This document shows, one piece after another, positions 33,203 to 42,306 of a DNA stretch of 64,000 nt. The notes under the pieces were generated by a model. That model worked only from the letters and a program-made list of their open reading frames with translations, had not been told where the DNA came from and did not search any database. Origin of the DNA: Terriglobia bacterium. GTDB taxonomy: Bacteria > Acidobacteriota > Terriglobia > Terriglobales > Acidobacteriaceae. Position 1 is the first letter of the stretch, and every line of letters begins with the position of its first letter. The position numbers and the translations under genes are program-made. The stretch spans positions 682,001-746,000 of the forward strand of contig JAIQGE010000001.1 of NCBI GenBank assembly GCA_020072815.1, given 5' to 3'.

Positions 33203-35059
33203 TCACTGCGAACGCGCGCTCAGATTATCTTTCGAGCCCTGCGCGGCGTGAGTTGCGGTTGGCCGTTTAGCCGGCGCCGCGGCCTTGGTCTTGCCGGCCG
33301 GACGGGCTGACTTTTTGCGCCGCACTGGCGGGCGGTCCGGCTCTCCGGGCCCCAATGGCTTGTAAACGACCAGCACGCGGCCTCGGCTTAACTGGTTTCC
33401 TTTCAACCGGTTCCAGCGGCGCAGCCGATCTGGTGGCACGCCGAAATCCTCCGCCACGGAGAGAACCGTGTCGCCGGTGTGAGTACGGTAGCGCGATGGA
33501 TACTTGGAATAGACAATCTTGCCTAGTCCGGCCGCTGAAGCACTTACCGGGATTACAAGCTTCACGTCAACGGCGATGGCGTTGCCTTCCAAATTGTTCG
33601 CTTGGGCCACGGCCCGTTCCGTGGTGTGGTATTTCTTGGCGATGGCCGTGAGGTTCTCGCCCGGCTCAACCTTGTGGTAGCGCCACGCTACGCGCTTGTC
33701 CTCTGGCACGGCGGCGATGGCAGCTTCATACTTTTCCCGCGTCCCGGCAGGAAGATGCAGGTCAAAGGGCTGGTCTTTGGGTGTGGTCCGCCGCAGAAGG
33801 CTGGGATTCAATTCCACCAGCGTGTCCACGGGAGCGTCCACGCACTCGGCCACCAGTCGCAAATCCACGGGATAGTTGACCCGCTCCACGTCATACTGCT
33901 CGGCCGGCTCAGGCTGCACTCCATCCAGACCGTACTGTGCCGGGTTCTTGGACATGATGGTCATGGCCAGGATGATAGGCACGTAATTCTTAGTTTCTCC
34001 CGGCAGCACGTTGCGCTTGTAGAGTTCCCAGAAGTCGGCGTATCCGGTGCGCCGGACGGCCTGCTGCACGTTGCCCGGGCCGGAGTTATAGGCGGCCATG
34101 GCCAGATACCAGTCGCCAAACTGATTGAAAAGATCTTTGAGGTGGCGGGCGGCGGCGCGCGTGGCTTTTTCCGGGTCTTGACGATCGTCAACCCACCAGC
34201 TCCGCCTTAGTCCGTAGCCGACGCCGCGGCTGGCCATGAACTGCCACATGCCGCGGGCCCGGGCGCGGGAAAGCGCCAGCGGTTTGAAGCCGGATTCCGC
34301 CTGGGCCAGATAGATCAAATCCTGGGGCACGCCTTCTTCCTTGAAGACCCGGCGAATCATCTGGCTGTAGCGTCCGGAGCGGACCAGCGCGCTTGCAAAG
34401 ACAGGACGTCCTCGGGTGGAGAAATAACTGATATAGCCGGCCACGTAGTCATTGATCATCAACGGAAGATCGGATTGCATTCGGCCCAAGTCAGCTTCCG
34501 CTTTGGCCTTGACCTTGGGGTCCACCGAAGGCTCCACCAGATTGGCTTCATCGATGGGGGCCGGCTCCGACGGCGGCTCGCTGAAGCCGTCACCGGCCTT
34601 GAAAGCCGTGGTTTCCAGCTTGCTGACCTCTTCGGTGATCTTGTCGAACTCCGCCTGCAGCCGCTCGTCAGACTTAATGGCCACCGGGCCCTGCATCAGG
34701 ATGTCCACAGCGCGGTTGAAGTCCTCTTTGGCTGCGTCCAGGTGGCCAGCCTTGTAGTTGGCCTGGCCGGACTCATACGCCTTCTCGGCTTCCGCGATGG
34801 TGGCGGGCACTGGATCGGCCTTTTCCGGCGGAGGCTGGACCGGCTGGGCCGGCGGCGCAGGAGTTGGCGAAGCCACCGCAGCGGCGGCGGGCTTCTGGGC
34901 GACCGGAGCCATAGCTTCCGGCGCCGGCTTGGCAGCTCGCGACACTTGGTTGCCTCCGCAGGAGGCCAGCAGCAACAGGCTGCCGATGATCGCGGCCATG
35001 AAAGACCCAACTAGAAAGCGTGGGCGACTAAGGATGTTGGAAAGCTGCATTGCTTCCAT
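33203..35059 (-). CDS. LysM lytic transglycosylase lipoprotein (MltD-like)
   Basis: About 618 aa. An N-terminal signal with lipobox LLLASC anchors it to the membrane. A Pro/Ala linker and a helical region lead to an SLT domain (IYLAQAESGFKPLALSRARARGMWQF split by the catalytic Glu; AYNSGPGNVQQA). Two LysM repeats follow (HKVEPGENLTAIAKKY and THTGDTVLSVAEDF). It cleaves peptidoglycan glycan strands non-hydrolytically. The start is ATG 35059 or 35050. The tail is basic and Ala/Pro-rich. Confidence 0.92.
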   Translation of the reverse strand: MEAMQLSNILSRPRFLVGSFMAAIIGSLLLLASCGGNQVSRAAKPAPEAMAPVAQKPAAAAVASPTPAPPAQPVQPPPEKADPVPATIAEAEKAYESGQANYKAGHLDAAKEDFNRAVDILMQGPVAIKSDERLQAEFDKITEEVSKLETTAFKAGDGFSEPPSEPAPIDEANLVEPSVDPKVKAKAEADLGRMQSDLPLMINDYVAGYISYFSTRGRPVFASALVRSGRYSQMIRRVFKEEGVPQDLIYLAQAESGFKPLALSRARARGMWQFMASRGVGYGLRRSWWVDDRQDPEKATRAAARHLKDLFNQFGDWYLAMAAYNSGPGNVQQAVRRTGYADFWELYKRNVLPGETKNYVPIILAMTIMSKNPAQYGLDGVQPEPAEQYDVERVNYPVDLRLVAECVDAPVDTLVELNPSLLRRTTPKDQPFDLHLPAGTREKYEAAIAAVPEDKRVAWRYHKVEPGENLTAIAKKYHTTERAVAQANNLEGNAIAVDVKLVIPVSASAAGLGKIVYSKYPSRYRTHTGDTVLSVAEDFGVPPDRLRRWNRLKGNQLSRGRVLVVYKPLGPGEPDRPPVRRKKSARPAGKTKAAAPAKRPTATHAAQGSKDNLSARSQ

Positions 35060-35151
35060 AATACCTTTGTTTTGACCAATATTGGCGCTGAACGACACTT
35101 TCCCGCAGCAGCTCTGCCTATCAGTTACTCCGTTTGTTTTCAAATTGATAC

Positions 35152-35183
35152 AAAGAAAACGGCCCCGGGGGAATCCGGGGCCG
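35152..35183 (-). terminator. Intrinsic terminator of the TonB receptor gene
   Basis: Perfect 9-bp stem CGGCCCCGG/CCGGGGCCG with a 6-base loop, followed on the minus strand by TTTTCTTTG, about 20 bases after the receptor stop codon. Confidence 0.88.
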
Positions 35184-35201
35184 CAGGTTACTTTGAGGCT
35201 G

Positions 35202-38200
35202 CTACCAGCTCAGCCGCAGGCCAAACTGGAACTGGCGCGGGTCAAACGCCGCGGTAGCCTGGCCGGCTTCGTTGTACAGCGAGTTCACGTCCGCCACGTT
35301 GAAGCGGTTGATGAAATTGAAGGCGTCCATGATGCCTTCCAGCTTGATGCGGTCGCCGAACTTGATGGTCTTGGCAAAGCGCATGTCGGTGAAGATGGTC
35401 ATGGGCCGGGTCCCGCTATTGCGTCCTATGTTGCCATCCAGGGAGCCGGTAAAGACGCCGTCCAGCGGGTTGGCATCAATGAAGCACGGAATCTGGAAGG
35501 CCCCGGTGGGCGAGGCGTTGGAAGCTACCGTGGGATTGCCGCAAGGATTGGTCGGCGTGCCGGGCGCCACGGCGTTCGGACGGTCGGTGGAGGTGCTGAA
35601 GTTAAAGTTCTGGTCGGTGCCGGTGATGATGTTAAACGGACGTCCGGAGCTGAACTCGATGATCGGCGCCACGGTCCAGTTGCTCATCACCTTGCCCCAG
35701 AAGCCTTCGCCCCGGTTCCCGCTCTGGTACACGCCGCTGAAAACGAAGCGGTGGCGCTGGTCAAAGGTGGAATTGCCCCGCTCCAGGTCAGGACGGATGT
35801 CGTTCTGCGGCGAGAGCAGGGTCTGCAGGTCGGTGGAGTCGTCAATGGCGTGCGACCAGGTGTATGACGCCAGGAACTCAAAATGGTTCTTCATGCGCTT
35901 GCGCAGGTTCACGGTCATGGAGTGGTAGACCGAGCTTCCGTTGGAGAAGTTGGCCACCATGTCACTGAATGGGACCGGCGCTCCTACGCCCAAGTTGTAT
36001 TGCGCGGCCACCGCGTTGGCCAGCGGCATGCACGCGGCAAACAGCGTAGTGAGCGAAGGGTTGAATCCCGACTTGCGGAAGAAGCTCAGCAGCGCCGGCG
36101 GGACAAACGGCCCGGCGGGGCCCACGTTGCAGGTGGCGATGGTCAAAGGATTGGTGAACAACGGCTGAGCATTGGCTACCGCCCAGGCATTGGCCTTCTC
36201 CCAGTTTTCAATCAGCGCCCGCGGGTTGGTGGGATTGGCGTTGATCGGGCGGTTCAAATGGTGGCCGCCGGTGAAGTTGTAAACCGCACTGAGGGCGAAC
36301 TCATGTCCCAGATCGTGCTCGATGCCCAAACTGCCCTGTTCGGCATATCCATACTGGAAGCCCTTGCCGGTGGGAAAACCAAACGGCTGGGAGATCAAGG
36401 GAATGCCCGCGCCCAGATACTGCTGTCCGGTAAACAGCGAAGGCGCGTTGGGAGCAGGATTGAAGCGCTGTTGCGCGCCCAGGTAGTTCAAGCCTGACGC
36501 CAAGCCAGCGGGCAGACAGTTGCCCAGTCCCAACAGTCCCTGGAAGGCATTGGTGGCGTTGAGATTCAGCGCGTTCAAGGGGGAAGGCGGTCCGGTGGGA
36601 TTGCAAGGCGCTCCGCCAAACAAGATGAACTGGGGCGCCTGGCTGCCGTCGGCCACATCAGAATCAAAGGCCAGGGCCAGCAGCGGATGGTCATAGAACA
36701 ATCCATAGGATGCGCGAACGATGGTCTTGCTGTCGCCCTTGGGGTCCCAGGCCACACCCAGCCGCGGCGCAATATTGTTGTTGTCCGCCGGGATGCCTTG
36801 AGTGATGCCCAGCGCGTCCTGAGCCGCTTGCGAAATGGAGTTAACAGCAGCAAATACCGGGGTGGATTCGCGGTCATAGCGCACGCCGTAATTCACCGTC
36901 AACCGGTTGCCAATGCGCCAGGAATCCTGTACGAAGAATCCCATGGACGTGAGCGAAAACGAATCGTGCGGGTTTCCGACGCCTTGAATGAAGACCTGGG
37001 GAATGCCCAAACCGTAGGCCTGCACGGCGGAAAAATTCGGCGCGCCGGCGAAGGCCGGGCTCAGCGAGGTGGCGCCGAGTTCGCCAAAGTTGTAAATGCC
37101 GCCGAAGTTCACGGTGAAATCAGCCACGACGGGAAGATGGTTGACGTCCACGCCGAACTTGATGCTGTGGCGGCCCTTGATCCAGGAAAAATTGTCGGAG
37201 ATCTGGTGGCGCTTCTCCGTACGGTTGACGAACGAGAACGGTTCGCGGCCGAAGAAAGCGAAGCCCGGGATGTTCACGGCCACGTCGCCTCCGCCGGGCG
37301 CGGAAGAGAAGTTATAGAGCAAGCCGCGGCGCGAGAACTGGTAGTGGATGTCATTGATCTTGCTGGAGCCCAGGATCCACGTCTCCTGCACGCCGATGCT
37401 GCCGTCGTGATAGTTCTGGGTGGAGGTGCGCGAGACCGCGTTCTGTCCGAAGTCCTGGTTCTGGGCATTCACCTGGATGCCGTTCACGTTGCTGGGACTG
37501 AGTCCGCCGCGCAACATCAGAGAGTTGTTGGCGTTGAACTTGTGGTCCATGCGCAGCGAGTAAACGTCAGTGGCTTCTGAAACCGGATAGTTGCCTACCT
37601 GGCTCAGCAGGCCGTGAAAGGAAGCAGGCAGCGGCGCGCCAGTGGTAGGGAAAAAACCAAGCGGGGTCAACGATCCAGGTGTGCCGGCTAAAGCCACGCC
37701 CGAGCCACCCGCAGCCAGCTGTGCGTAACCCACCGACAGCGGCGAGATGGGGACGGTGGCCAGGAACTGTGCCTGCGCCGGCGTCACCAGCGAGCCGGCG
37801 GGAAGTCCAAAGGAAGCGGCGTTGCCCAGGGGAACAAGTCCAAAATTACCTTCGCCGATGGTGGAGAAACCGGTTTCATGCCGCCGCGTGGTCTCAAAGG
37901 AAAAGTAGTAGAACGTTTTGTCTTTCTTGAGCGCTCCGCCAAAAGCGATGCCGGCCTGGGCGCGCGTGTAGGCGGGGTCAGGCGTATTGCTGAAGGGATT
38001 CACCGCCTGGATGTTGCGGTTGCGCAGGTAGCCAAACGCGCTGCCGTGAAAGTTATTGGTGCCGGACTTGGTGATGATGTTCACTACGCCGCCGGAAGCG
38101 CGCCCGTATTCGGCTTCATAGCCGTTGGTGATGATCTGGAACTCCTGCACGCCTTCTTGCGACAGGGTGGAGCGGATGCCGTTCACCGAGTTGTCCACCG

Positions 38201-38792
38201 CGTCCATGCCGTCAACGTTCACGGCGTTGGAGCGGGCGCGCTGGCCGCCAAAATTCAATCCTGAAGTGGGGGCGGCGCCGATGCTGGGCGCGATGTCACG
38301 CTGCACCTGGGAATTGGTCAGCGAAAAGTTCACGTAGTTGCGCCCGTTGATAGGCAGGTTTTCAATCCGCCCCTGGCCGATGGTGGTGCTGGTGGAGGTG
38401 GTGGCGGTTTCAATCAGCAAAGGCTCGGTGGTGACGGTGACCTCGGTTTGCGTGGTGGCGATTTGCAGAGTCACCGGATACTGCGCGGCCTGGCCCACGG
38501 TAAGCGACACGTTGTTGGACACCATCTTGGAAAACCCTTTGGCCGTGACCGTAAACGTGTAACTGCCAGGAGGAACGGAGAGGAGCACGTATTCACCGGC
38601 GCCATCGCTTTGCGTGGTGCGCTCCACGTTCTTGGATTGATCACGCAAGGTGACCGTGGCGCCCGCGATGACCGCTCCGTTGGGGTCCTTTATCGTGCCT
38701 CTCAGTTCGGCTGTGGCTGCGGTCTGCGCCAAGGCTGAAGCGGCCATGAGTACCACCAACGACAACACCAGAACGCGCTGAATATTTTTCAT
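35202..38792 (-). CDS. Oar-like TonB-dependent outer-membrane receptor
   Basis: 1196 aa. A signal peptide is followed by a carboxypeptidase-regulatory domain (about residues 25-110; LRGTIKDPNGAVIAGATVTL), a plug domain (GRIENLPINGRNYVN, NVDGMDAVDNSVNG) and a long beta-barrel ending in a typical C-terminal strand (FQFGLRLSW). This architecture is strongly expanded in Acidobacteria, where such receptors are thought to import glycans or large substrates. No substrate-specific gene lies next to it. It has its own terminator. Confidence 0.93.
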   Translation of the reverse strand: MKNIQRVLVLSLVVLMAASALAQTAATAELRGTIKDPNGAVIAGATVTLRDQSKNVERTTQSDGAGEYVLLSVPPGSYTFTVTAKGFSKMVSNNVSLTVGQAAQYPVTLQIATTQTEVTVTTEPLLIETATTSTSTTIGQGRIENLPINGRNYVNFSLTNSQVQRDIAPSIGAAPTSGLNFGGQRARSNAVNVDGMDAVDNSVNGIRSTLSQEGVQEFQIITNGYEAEYGRASGGVVNIITKSGTNNFHGSAFGYLRNRNIQAVNPFSNTPDPAYTRAQAGIAFGGALKKDKTFYYFSFETTRRHETGFSTIGEGNFGLVPLGNAASFGLPAGSLVTPAQAQFLATVPISPLSVGYAQLAAGGSGVALAGTPGSLTPLGFFPTTGAPLPASFHGLLSQVGNYPVSEATDVYSLRMDHKFNANNSLMLRGGLSPSNVNGIQVNAQNQDFGQNAVSRTSTQNYHDGSIGVQETWILGSSKINDIHYQFSRRGLLYNFSSAPGGGDVAVNIPGFAFFGREPFSFVNRTEKRHQISDNFSWIKGRHSIKFGVDVNHLPVVADFTVNFGGIYNFGELGATSLSPAFAGAPNFSAVQAYGLGIPQVFIQGVGNPHDSFSLTSMGFFVQDSWRIGNRLTVNYGVRYDRESTPVFAAVNSISQAAQDALGITQGIPADNNNIAPRLGVAWDPKGDSKTIVRASYGLFYDHPLLALAFDSDVADGSQAPQFILFGGAPCNPTGPPSPLNALNLNATNAFQGLLGLGNCLPAGLASGLNYLGAQQRFNPAPNAPSLFTGQQYLGAGIPLISQPFGFPTGKGFQYGYAEQGSLGIEHDLGHEFALSAVYNFTGGHHLNRPINANPTNPRALIENWEKANAWAVANAQPLFTNPLTIATCNVGPAGPFVPPALLSFFRKSGFNPSLTTLFAACMPLANAVAAQYNLGVGAPVPFSDMVANFSNGSSVYHSMTVNLRKRMKNHFEFLASYTWSHAIDDSTDLQTLLSPQNDIRPDLERGNSTFDQRHRFVFSGVYQSGNRGEGFWGKVMSNWTVAPIIEFSSGRPFNIITGTDQNFNFSTSTDRPNAVAPGTPTNPCGNPTVASNASPTGAFQIPCFIDANPLDGVFTGSLDGNIGRNSGTRPMTIFTDMRFAKTIKFGDRIKLEGIMDAFNFINRFNVADVNSLYNEAGQATAAFDPRQFQFGLRLSW

Positions 38793-38971
38793 TGAATGTC
38801 ACTCCTCTAGTCCCATGCGGTCTGCCGGGCGTGCAATCCTCTTAACGGATGGGTAAACAGTTCGACTTTTTATCATTCCCCGGTCACAAAGGCAAGCAAC
38901 TATTTGACTTACCGGCGGGCTGATTCGATAGCGGCGGTCGCACTGAAGAATTCGGATGGGTAAAAGTGAGC

Positions 38972-39271
38972 CTAGCCACCAGGTGTTTCGTCTTTGGCGG
39001 CTTCTTCTCTGACGACTTCTTCCTTTACCACCAGCGTCTCCTCTTTCCCCAGATAGCTCTTCTTGCGGAACCAATCTTCCATGGCCGTCTGCAGGCGGAC
39101 GAGAGAGACGCGCGCGCCTAGTTCGAGCCAGCCGTCGGCCACGGGCAGAGTGTCGTCAAACATGGGGTCGTTGGTGAAATTGCGCATGGCGAAATTGTCC
39201 AGCCACTTCATGGGGCAAGGCTGCAGACGCCCGTCCGCCTTGTACTGCACGCTCACTTTGCGCTGAAACAT
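38972..39271 (-). CDS. Small hypothetical protein
   Basis: About 99 aa from ATG 39271 (MFQRKVSVQYKADGRLQP) with GGAGAG before it. It is not recognised. The first 75 residues look folded (WLELGARVSLVRLQTAMEDWF); the end is a charged Glu/Lys tail (VVKEEVVREEAAKDE). A frame extension to 39466 crosses the operator-like repeats and has no ribosome site, so it is rejected. Confidence 0.6.
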   Translation of the reverse strand: MFQRKVSVQYKADGRLQPCPMKWLDNFAMRNFTNDPMFDDTLPVADGWLELGARVSLVRLQTAMEDWFRKKSYLGKEETLVVKEEVVREEAAKDETPGG

Positions 39272-39367
39272 GAACTCTCCACCAGAAGAACCCCAACACC
39301 GCATTCTAAGCGCGCCGGACCGCGCTAAAGGCTGCAATGCAGCCGGAAAAGTGCGTGAAAGCGCTAA

Positions 39368-39414
39368 CCGCTTTCCAGTAGTTGTCCAAATTAGGACACT
39401 ACCCGCTTTCCAGT
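39368..39414. promoter_or_regulatory. Operator-like palindrome flanked by direct repeats
   Basis: GTAG-TTGTCC-AAATTA-GGACA-CTAC (39378-39402) is nearly symmetrical, with TGTCC/GGACA core arms at 39383-39398. It is flanked by two copies of CCGCTTTCCAGT (39368-39379 and 39403-39414). It lies between two divergent small genes. Confidence 0.5.
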
Positions 39415-39521
39415 TTGGAATGAGGATCCACTTATTTTCGGTACGATGTACTAAGGTAACACCCAACCTTGAAACAATAGGAGCATCCTAGTCACTAGGG
39501 TTATGTAGAGGTACCTCCCCA

Positions 39522-39923
39522 ATGAGTATGTCATCCCAATCCGAGACCCCAATTGACGGACTGGTAAACCATCTGAAGGACCTGACGAGCGAACTAACGG
39601 CCCTTCACGGTGATCTTTACTGGCTGGCAATGCAGGGACCGGATGCTTCCGGCAAGCAATCGCCGGCCCAGTTGAACGTGGACCTTCTCACCGGCCTCAA
39701 AGGCGCGGTGGACAATATGCGCATTTTGCTGTGGAAGTACATTGAAACAGCTTCGCAATTTGACCCCCAGGCAGTACAGGACGGAATGGAGGCGCAGCGG
39801 CTGCGCCGGGTAACTGAATTCCTGGAACTCTTGCGCCAACGTCTTGGCCGCCGGACCGGCCAGGAACCTGTGTCGTTCATAGAAAAGATCGAAGAGCGGC
39901 TCAGCAACGTCAAAGTGGCCTGA
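39522..39923 (+). CDS. Small hypothetical protein
   Basis: 133 aa, all-helical in appearance, with a charged C terminus (RQRLGRRTGQEPVSFIEKIEERLSNV). It is not recognised. The context is a divergent promoter region with palindromes and a CCTAG-TCA-CTAGG inverted repeat at 39487-39499. Codon use resembles neighbouring genes, which supports a real gene. Confidence 0.65.
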   Translation: MSMSSQSETPIDGLVNHLKDLTSELTALHGDLYWLAMQGPDASGKQSPAQLNVDLLTGLKGAVDNMRILLWKYIETASQFDPQAVQDGMEAQRLRRVTEFLELLRQRLGRRTGQEPVSFIEKIEERLSNVKVA

Positions 39924-40029
39924 GCAAAGTGGCCTGAGGCGAGAAACTTAGCGTCAGCGATGGCCAACTGCCTCACCCGAGGCGTTGTTGGCAGTCAAAG
40001 AGATGTCCCGGGTAACATCAAACGTCCAC

Positions 40030-40066
40030 AAAAAAGAACGCCGCCGGAGTAGCGCTCACGGCGGCG
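40030..40066 (-). terminator. Intrinsic terminator of pckA
   Basis: 8-bp stem CGCCGCCG/CGGCGGCG with a 12-base loop, followed on the minus strand by TTCTTTTTTG, about 35 bases after the pckA stop. Confidence 0.88.
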
Positions 40067-40099
40067 AAAAAGCCTTGCTCTGTGACTTGGCGGGGCGGC

Positions 40100-41692
40100 T
40101 TATGCCTTCTTTCCCGGAGCCGCAGCGCGGATGTTGTCCGGCACATCAAACTTCTCAAAGTTCTTGATGAAGCGCGCAGCTAGGTCGGCGGCAGCTTTGT
40201 CATAGGCCGCTTTGTCTTTCCAGACATCGCGCGCGTGCAGGAATTCCGCCGGCACTCCCGGACAAGACTTGGGAATGCTCAGTCCGAACGCTGGATCGGT
40301 TTCAAACTCCACGTCCTTGAGTTTGCCGGCGAGAGCGGCGCTGACCATGGCCCGGGTGTAGGGCAGCTTCATGCGTGAACCCACGCCGTAGGGGCCGCCG
40401 AACCAGCCGGTGTTGACCAGCCAGCATTGCGCGCCGTGTTCTTTGAGGCGGCGTCCCAGCATCTCTGCGTAAACTTTGGGGGCCAGCGGCAGGAACGGAG
40501 CGCCGAAGCAAGTGGAGAAATTCGGCTTCGGCTCTTTCAGCCCGATTTCCGTGCCGGCAACCTTCGCCGTGTATCCGGAAAGGAAGTGATACATGGCTTG
40601 GTCGTTGTTCAGACGAGAAATCGGAGGCAGCACGCCGAAGGCATCCGCCGTAAGGAAGATCACATTTTTCGGGTGTCCGCCAACGCCGGGGATGACGGCG
40701 TTGTCAATGTATTCCACCGGATACGCGCAGCGCCCGTTTTCGCTGTAGCGAACATCGTCATAATCCGGGACATGGGTTTCCGGATCAATGTAGACATTCT
40801 CCAGCAGCGAACCAAAGCGGATGGCGTTCCAGATCTGCGGCTCGTTTTCTTTGGACAGCTTGATGGTTTTCGCGTAGCAGCCGCCTTCAAAATTGAAGAT
40901 GCCGCTGGCGCTCCAGCCATGCTCGTCGTCGCCAATCAAGCCGCGCTCCGGGTCGGCGGAGATGGTGGTTTTGCCGGTGCCGGAGAGGCCGAAGAACAAC
41001 GCGGTCACGCCGTCTTTGCCTTTGTTGGCTGAGCAGTGCATGGGGAAAACGTTGCGCTGCGGCAGAAGGAAGTTCATGACCGAGAAGATGGACTTCTTCA
41101 TCTCGCCGGCGTATCCGCTGCCGCACACCAGCACCAACTTGCGCGCGTGGTTCACCGCGATAAACGCTTCTGACTTGGTGCCGTCGCGCTTGGGATCAGT
41201 AAACATCTTGGGCACGCCGATGACGGTGAACTCGGCCTTGTGGGTCTTGAGCTCCTCATTGGTGGGACGCACAAACATGGCGCGGACGAACAGGTTCTGC
41301 CAGGCTTGCTCGTTGATCACGCGCACCGGCATGCGGTATTGGGGATCGGCGCCGCAATACAGGTCCTGGACAAAAAGCTCTTTGCCGCGCAGGTATTCCA
41401 TGACGCGTTCAAAAATGGCGTCAAACTTTTCCGGGTCAAAGGGCTGGTTGATCTCGCCCCAGGCGACCTTGTCGGCGGTGATGGAGTCCTTCACCGTAAA
41501 GCGGTCTGCGGTGGTGCGTCCAGTGAACTTGCCGGTGAGCGCCACCAGAGCGCCGTTATCGGACAGCTGGCATTCATTCAGGCGGACGGAATGTTCCACC
41601 AGGAGACCGGAGTGCAGGTTGCGGTAAACCCGGTTGCTCTTCAATAGAGTTTCGATTGCGGCATTGGTATCTATGGCTGGAATGGTTGACAT
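40100..41692 (-). CDS. pckA: Phosphoenolpyruvate carboxykinase (ATP)
   Basis: About 530 aa from ATG 41692 (MSTIPAID). It converts oxaloacetate and ATP to PEP, ADP and CO2, the entry to gluconeogenesis. The kinase-1a P-loop is GLSGTGKTT, followed by DDEHGWS; the RMPVRVINE and NTGWFGGPYG motifs are also typical. A frame extension to 41716 is possible but the GGAG at 41703-41706 favours the shorter form. It lies 82 bases downstream of a small gene on the same strand with a CRP/FNR-type site, so the two may be co-transcribed. Confidence 0.96.
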   Translation of the reverse strand: MSTIPAIDTNAAIETLLKSNRVYRNLHSGLLVEHSVRLNECQLSDNGALVALTGKFTGRTTADRFTVKDSITADKVAWGEINQPFDPEKFDAIFERVMEYLRGKELFVQDLYCGADPQYRMPVRVINEQAWQNLFVRAMFVRPTNEELKTHKAEFTVIGVPKMFTDPKRDGTKSEAFIAVNHARKLVLVCGSGYAGEMKKSIFSVMNFLLPQRNVFPMHCSANKGKDGVTALFFGLSGTGKTTISADPERGLIGDDEHGWSASGIFNFEGGCYAKTIKLSKENEPQIWNAIRFGSLLENVYIDPETHVPDYDDVRYSENGRCAYPVEYIDNAVIPGVGGHPKNVIFLTADAFGVLPPISRLNNDQAMYHFLSGYTAKVAGTEIGLKEPKPNFSTCFGAPFLPLAPKVYAEMLGRRLKEHGAQCWLVNTGWFGGPYGVGSRMKLPYTRAMVSAALAGKLKDVEFETDPAFGLSIPKSCPGVPAEFLHARDVWKDKAAYDKAAADLAARFIKNFEKFDVPDNIRAAAPGKKA

Positions 41693-41774
41693 AAAGTTGA
41701 AATCTCCTGGGGCCAAAAGCCGGAGCCGCCCCTGTACCGGGGCATGACCAGCCGCCTTTGGGCGTGATTGACGG

Positions 41775-42149
41775 CTAAGCCGTCGTCAGCAGCGCGTCTT
41801 GAGGCGCGCCAACTTCCTTCAGGACCGAATTCAAATGTTCAAGGGTTTCCTCAAACGTGAGCGCGTACATTTCCCGCCCGTGCTCGTAGCTGCCGGACTC
41901 GATAGCCGTCCTTAAATAACGGCCCGCGGTCTGTATGGCCAGCGGATCGGTAATGATCCGGCCGGTACGCTGGTGGTATTCCACCCACGCAGGATGCGGC
42001 AACGCGATCCATACCGGACGGCCGCTGGCCAAAAACTTGATGTCAACGGCGTCGGCGTGGCGGGTGGCGATGGCCACAATCAAGGCCTGGTAGACGCAGT
42101 GAAGTTTCTGCCCAGTCCAACGGTCGGTTACGTGGAAGTCCTCGTACAT
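41775..42149 (-). CDS. Hypothetical protein upstream of pckA
   Basis: 124 aa, soluble and not recognised (MYEDFHVTDRWTGQKLHCV). It has an aromatic/His-rich middle (WIALPHPAWVEYHQ) and a helical C terminus. AGGA precedes the ATG. A likely promoter has -10 TATCAT at 42190-42195 with a CRP/FNR-type palindrome centred about 41.5 bases upstream of the predicted transcription start. It may form a transcription unit with pckA. Confidence 0.7.
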   Translation of the reverse strand: MYEDFHVTDRWTGQKLHCVYQALIVAIATRHADAVDIKFLASGRPVWIALPHPAWVEYHQRTGRIITDPLAIQTAGRYLRTAIESGSYEHGREMYALTFEETLEHLNSVLKEVGAPQDALLTTA

Positions 42150-42189
42150 TTTCGTCCTAAAACTATATCGGAGCCTGCCAAACCAAGCA

Positions 42190-42232
42190 ATGATAGCCGG
42201 GACACCCGCTGCGGACTGTGACGTTAATCACA
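42190..42232 (-). promoter_or_regulatory. CRP/FNR-type operator and -10 box
   Basis: TGTGA-CGTTAA-TCACA (42217-42232) is a perfect match to the TGTGA-N6-TCACA palindrome of CRP-family regulators. With the minus-strand -10 TATCAT (42190-42195) and a start near 42183, the site is centred at about -41.5, the position of class II activation. The plus-strand gene at 42307 has no matching -10. Confidence 0.6.
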
Positions 42233-42306
42233 ATACAATCAAATACTTGAGAAAAAAGGCCGCTGCAAACAAAATGCCGCTAGTTCTGTAAAAATAGAAA
42301 CCCATC

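Noticed and set aside
41717-41774. GCCCC-GGTACA-GGGGC hairpin before pckA considered as a riboswitch
   Set aside because: Only a single short stem, with no conserved riboswitch core.
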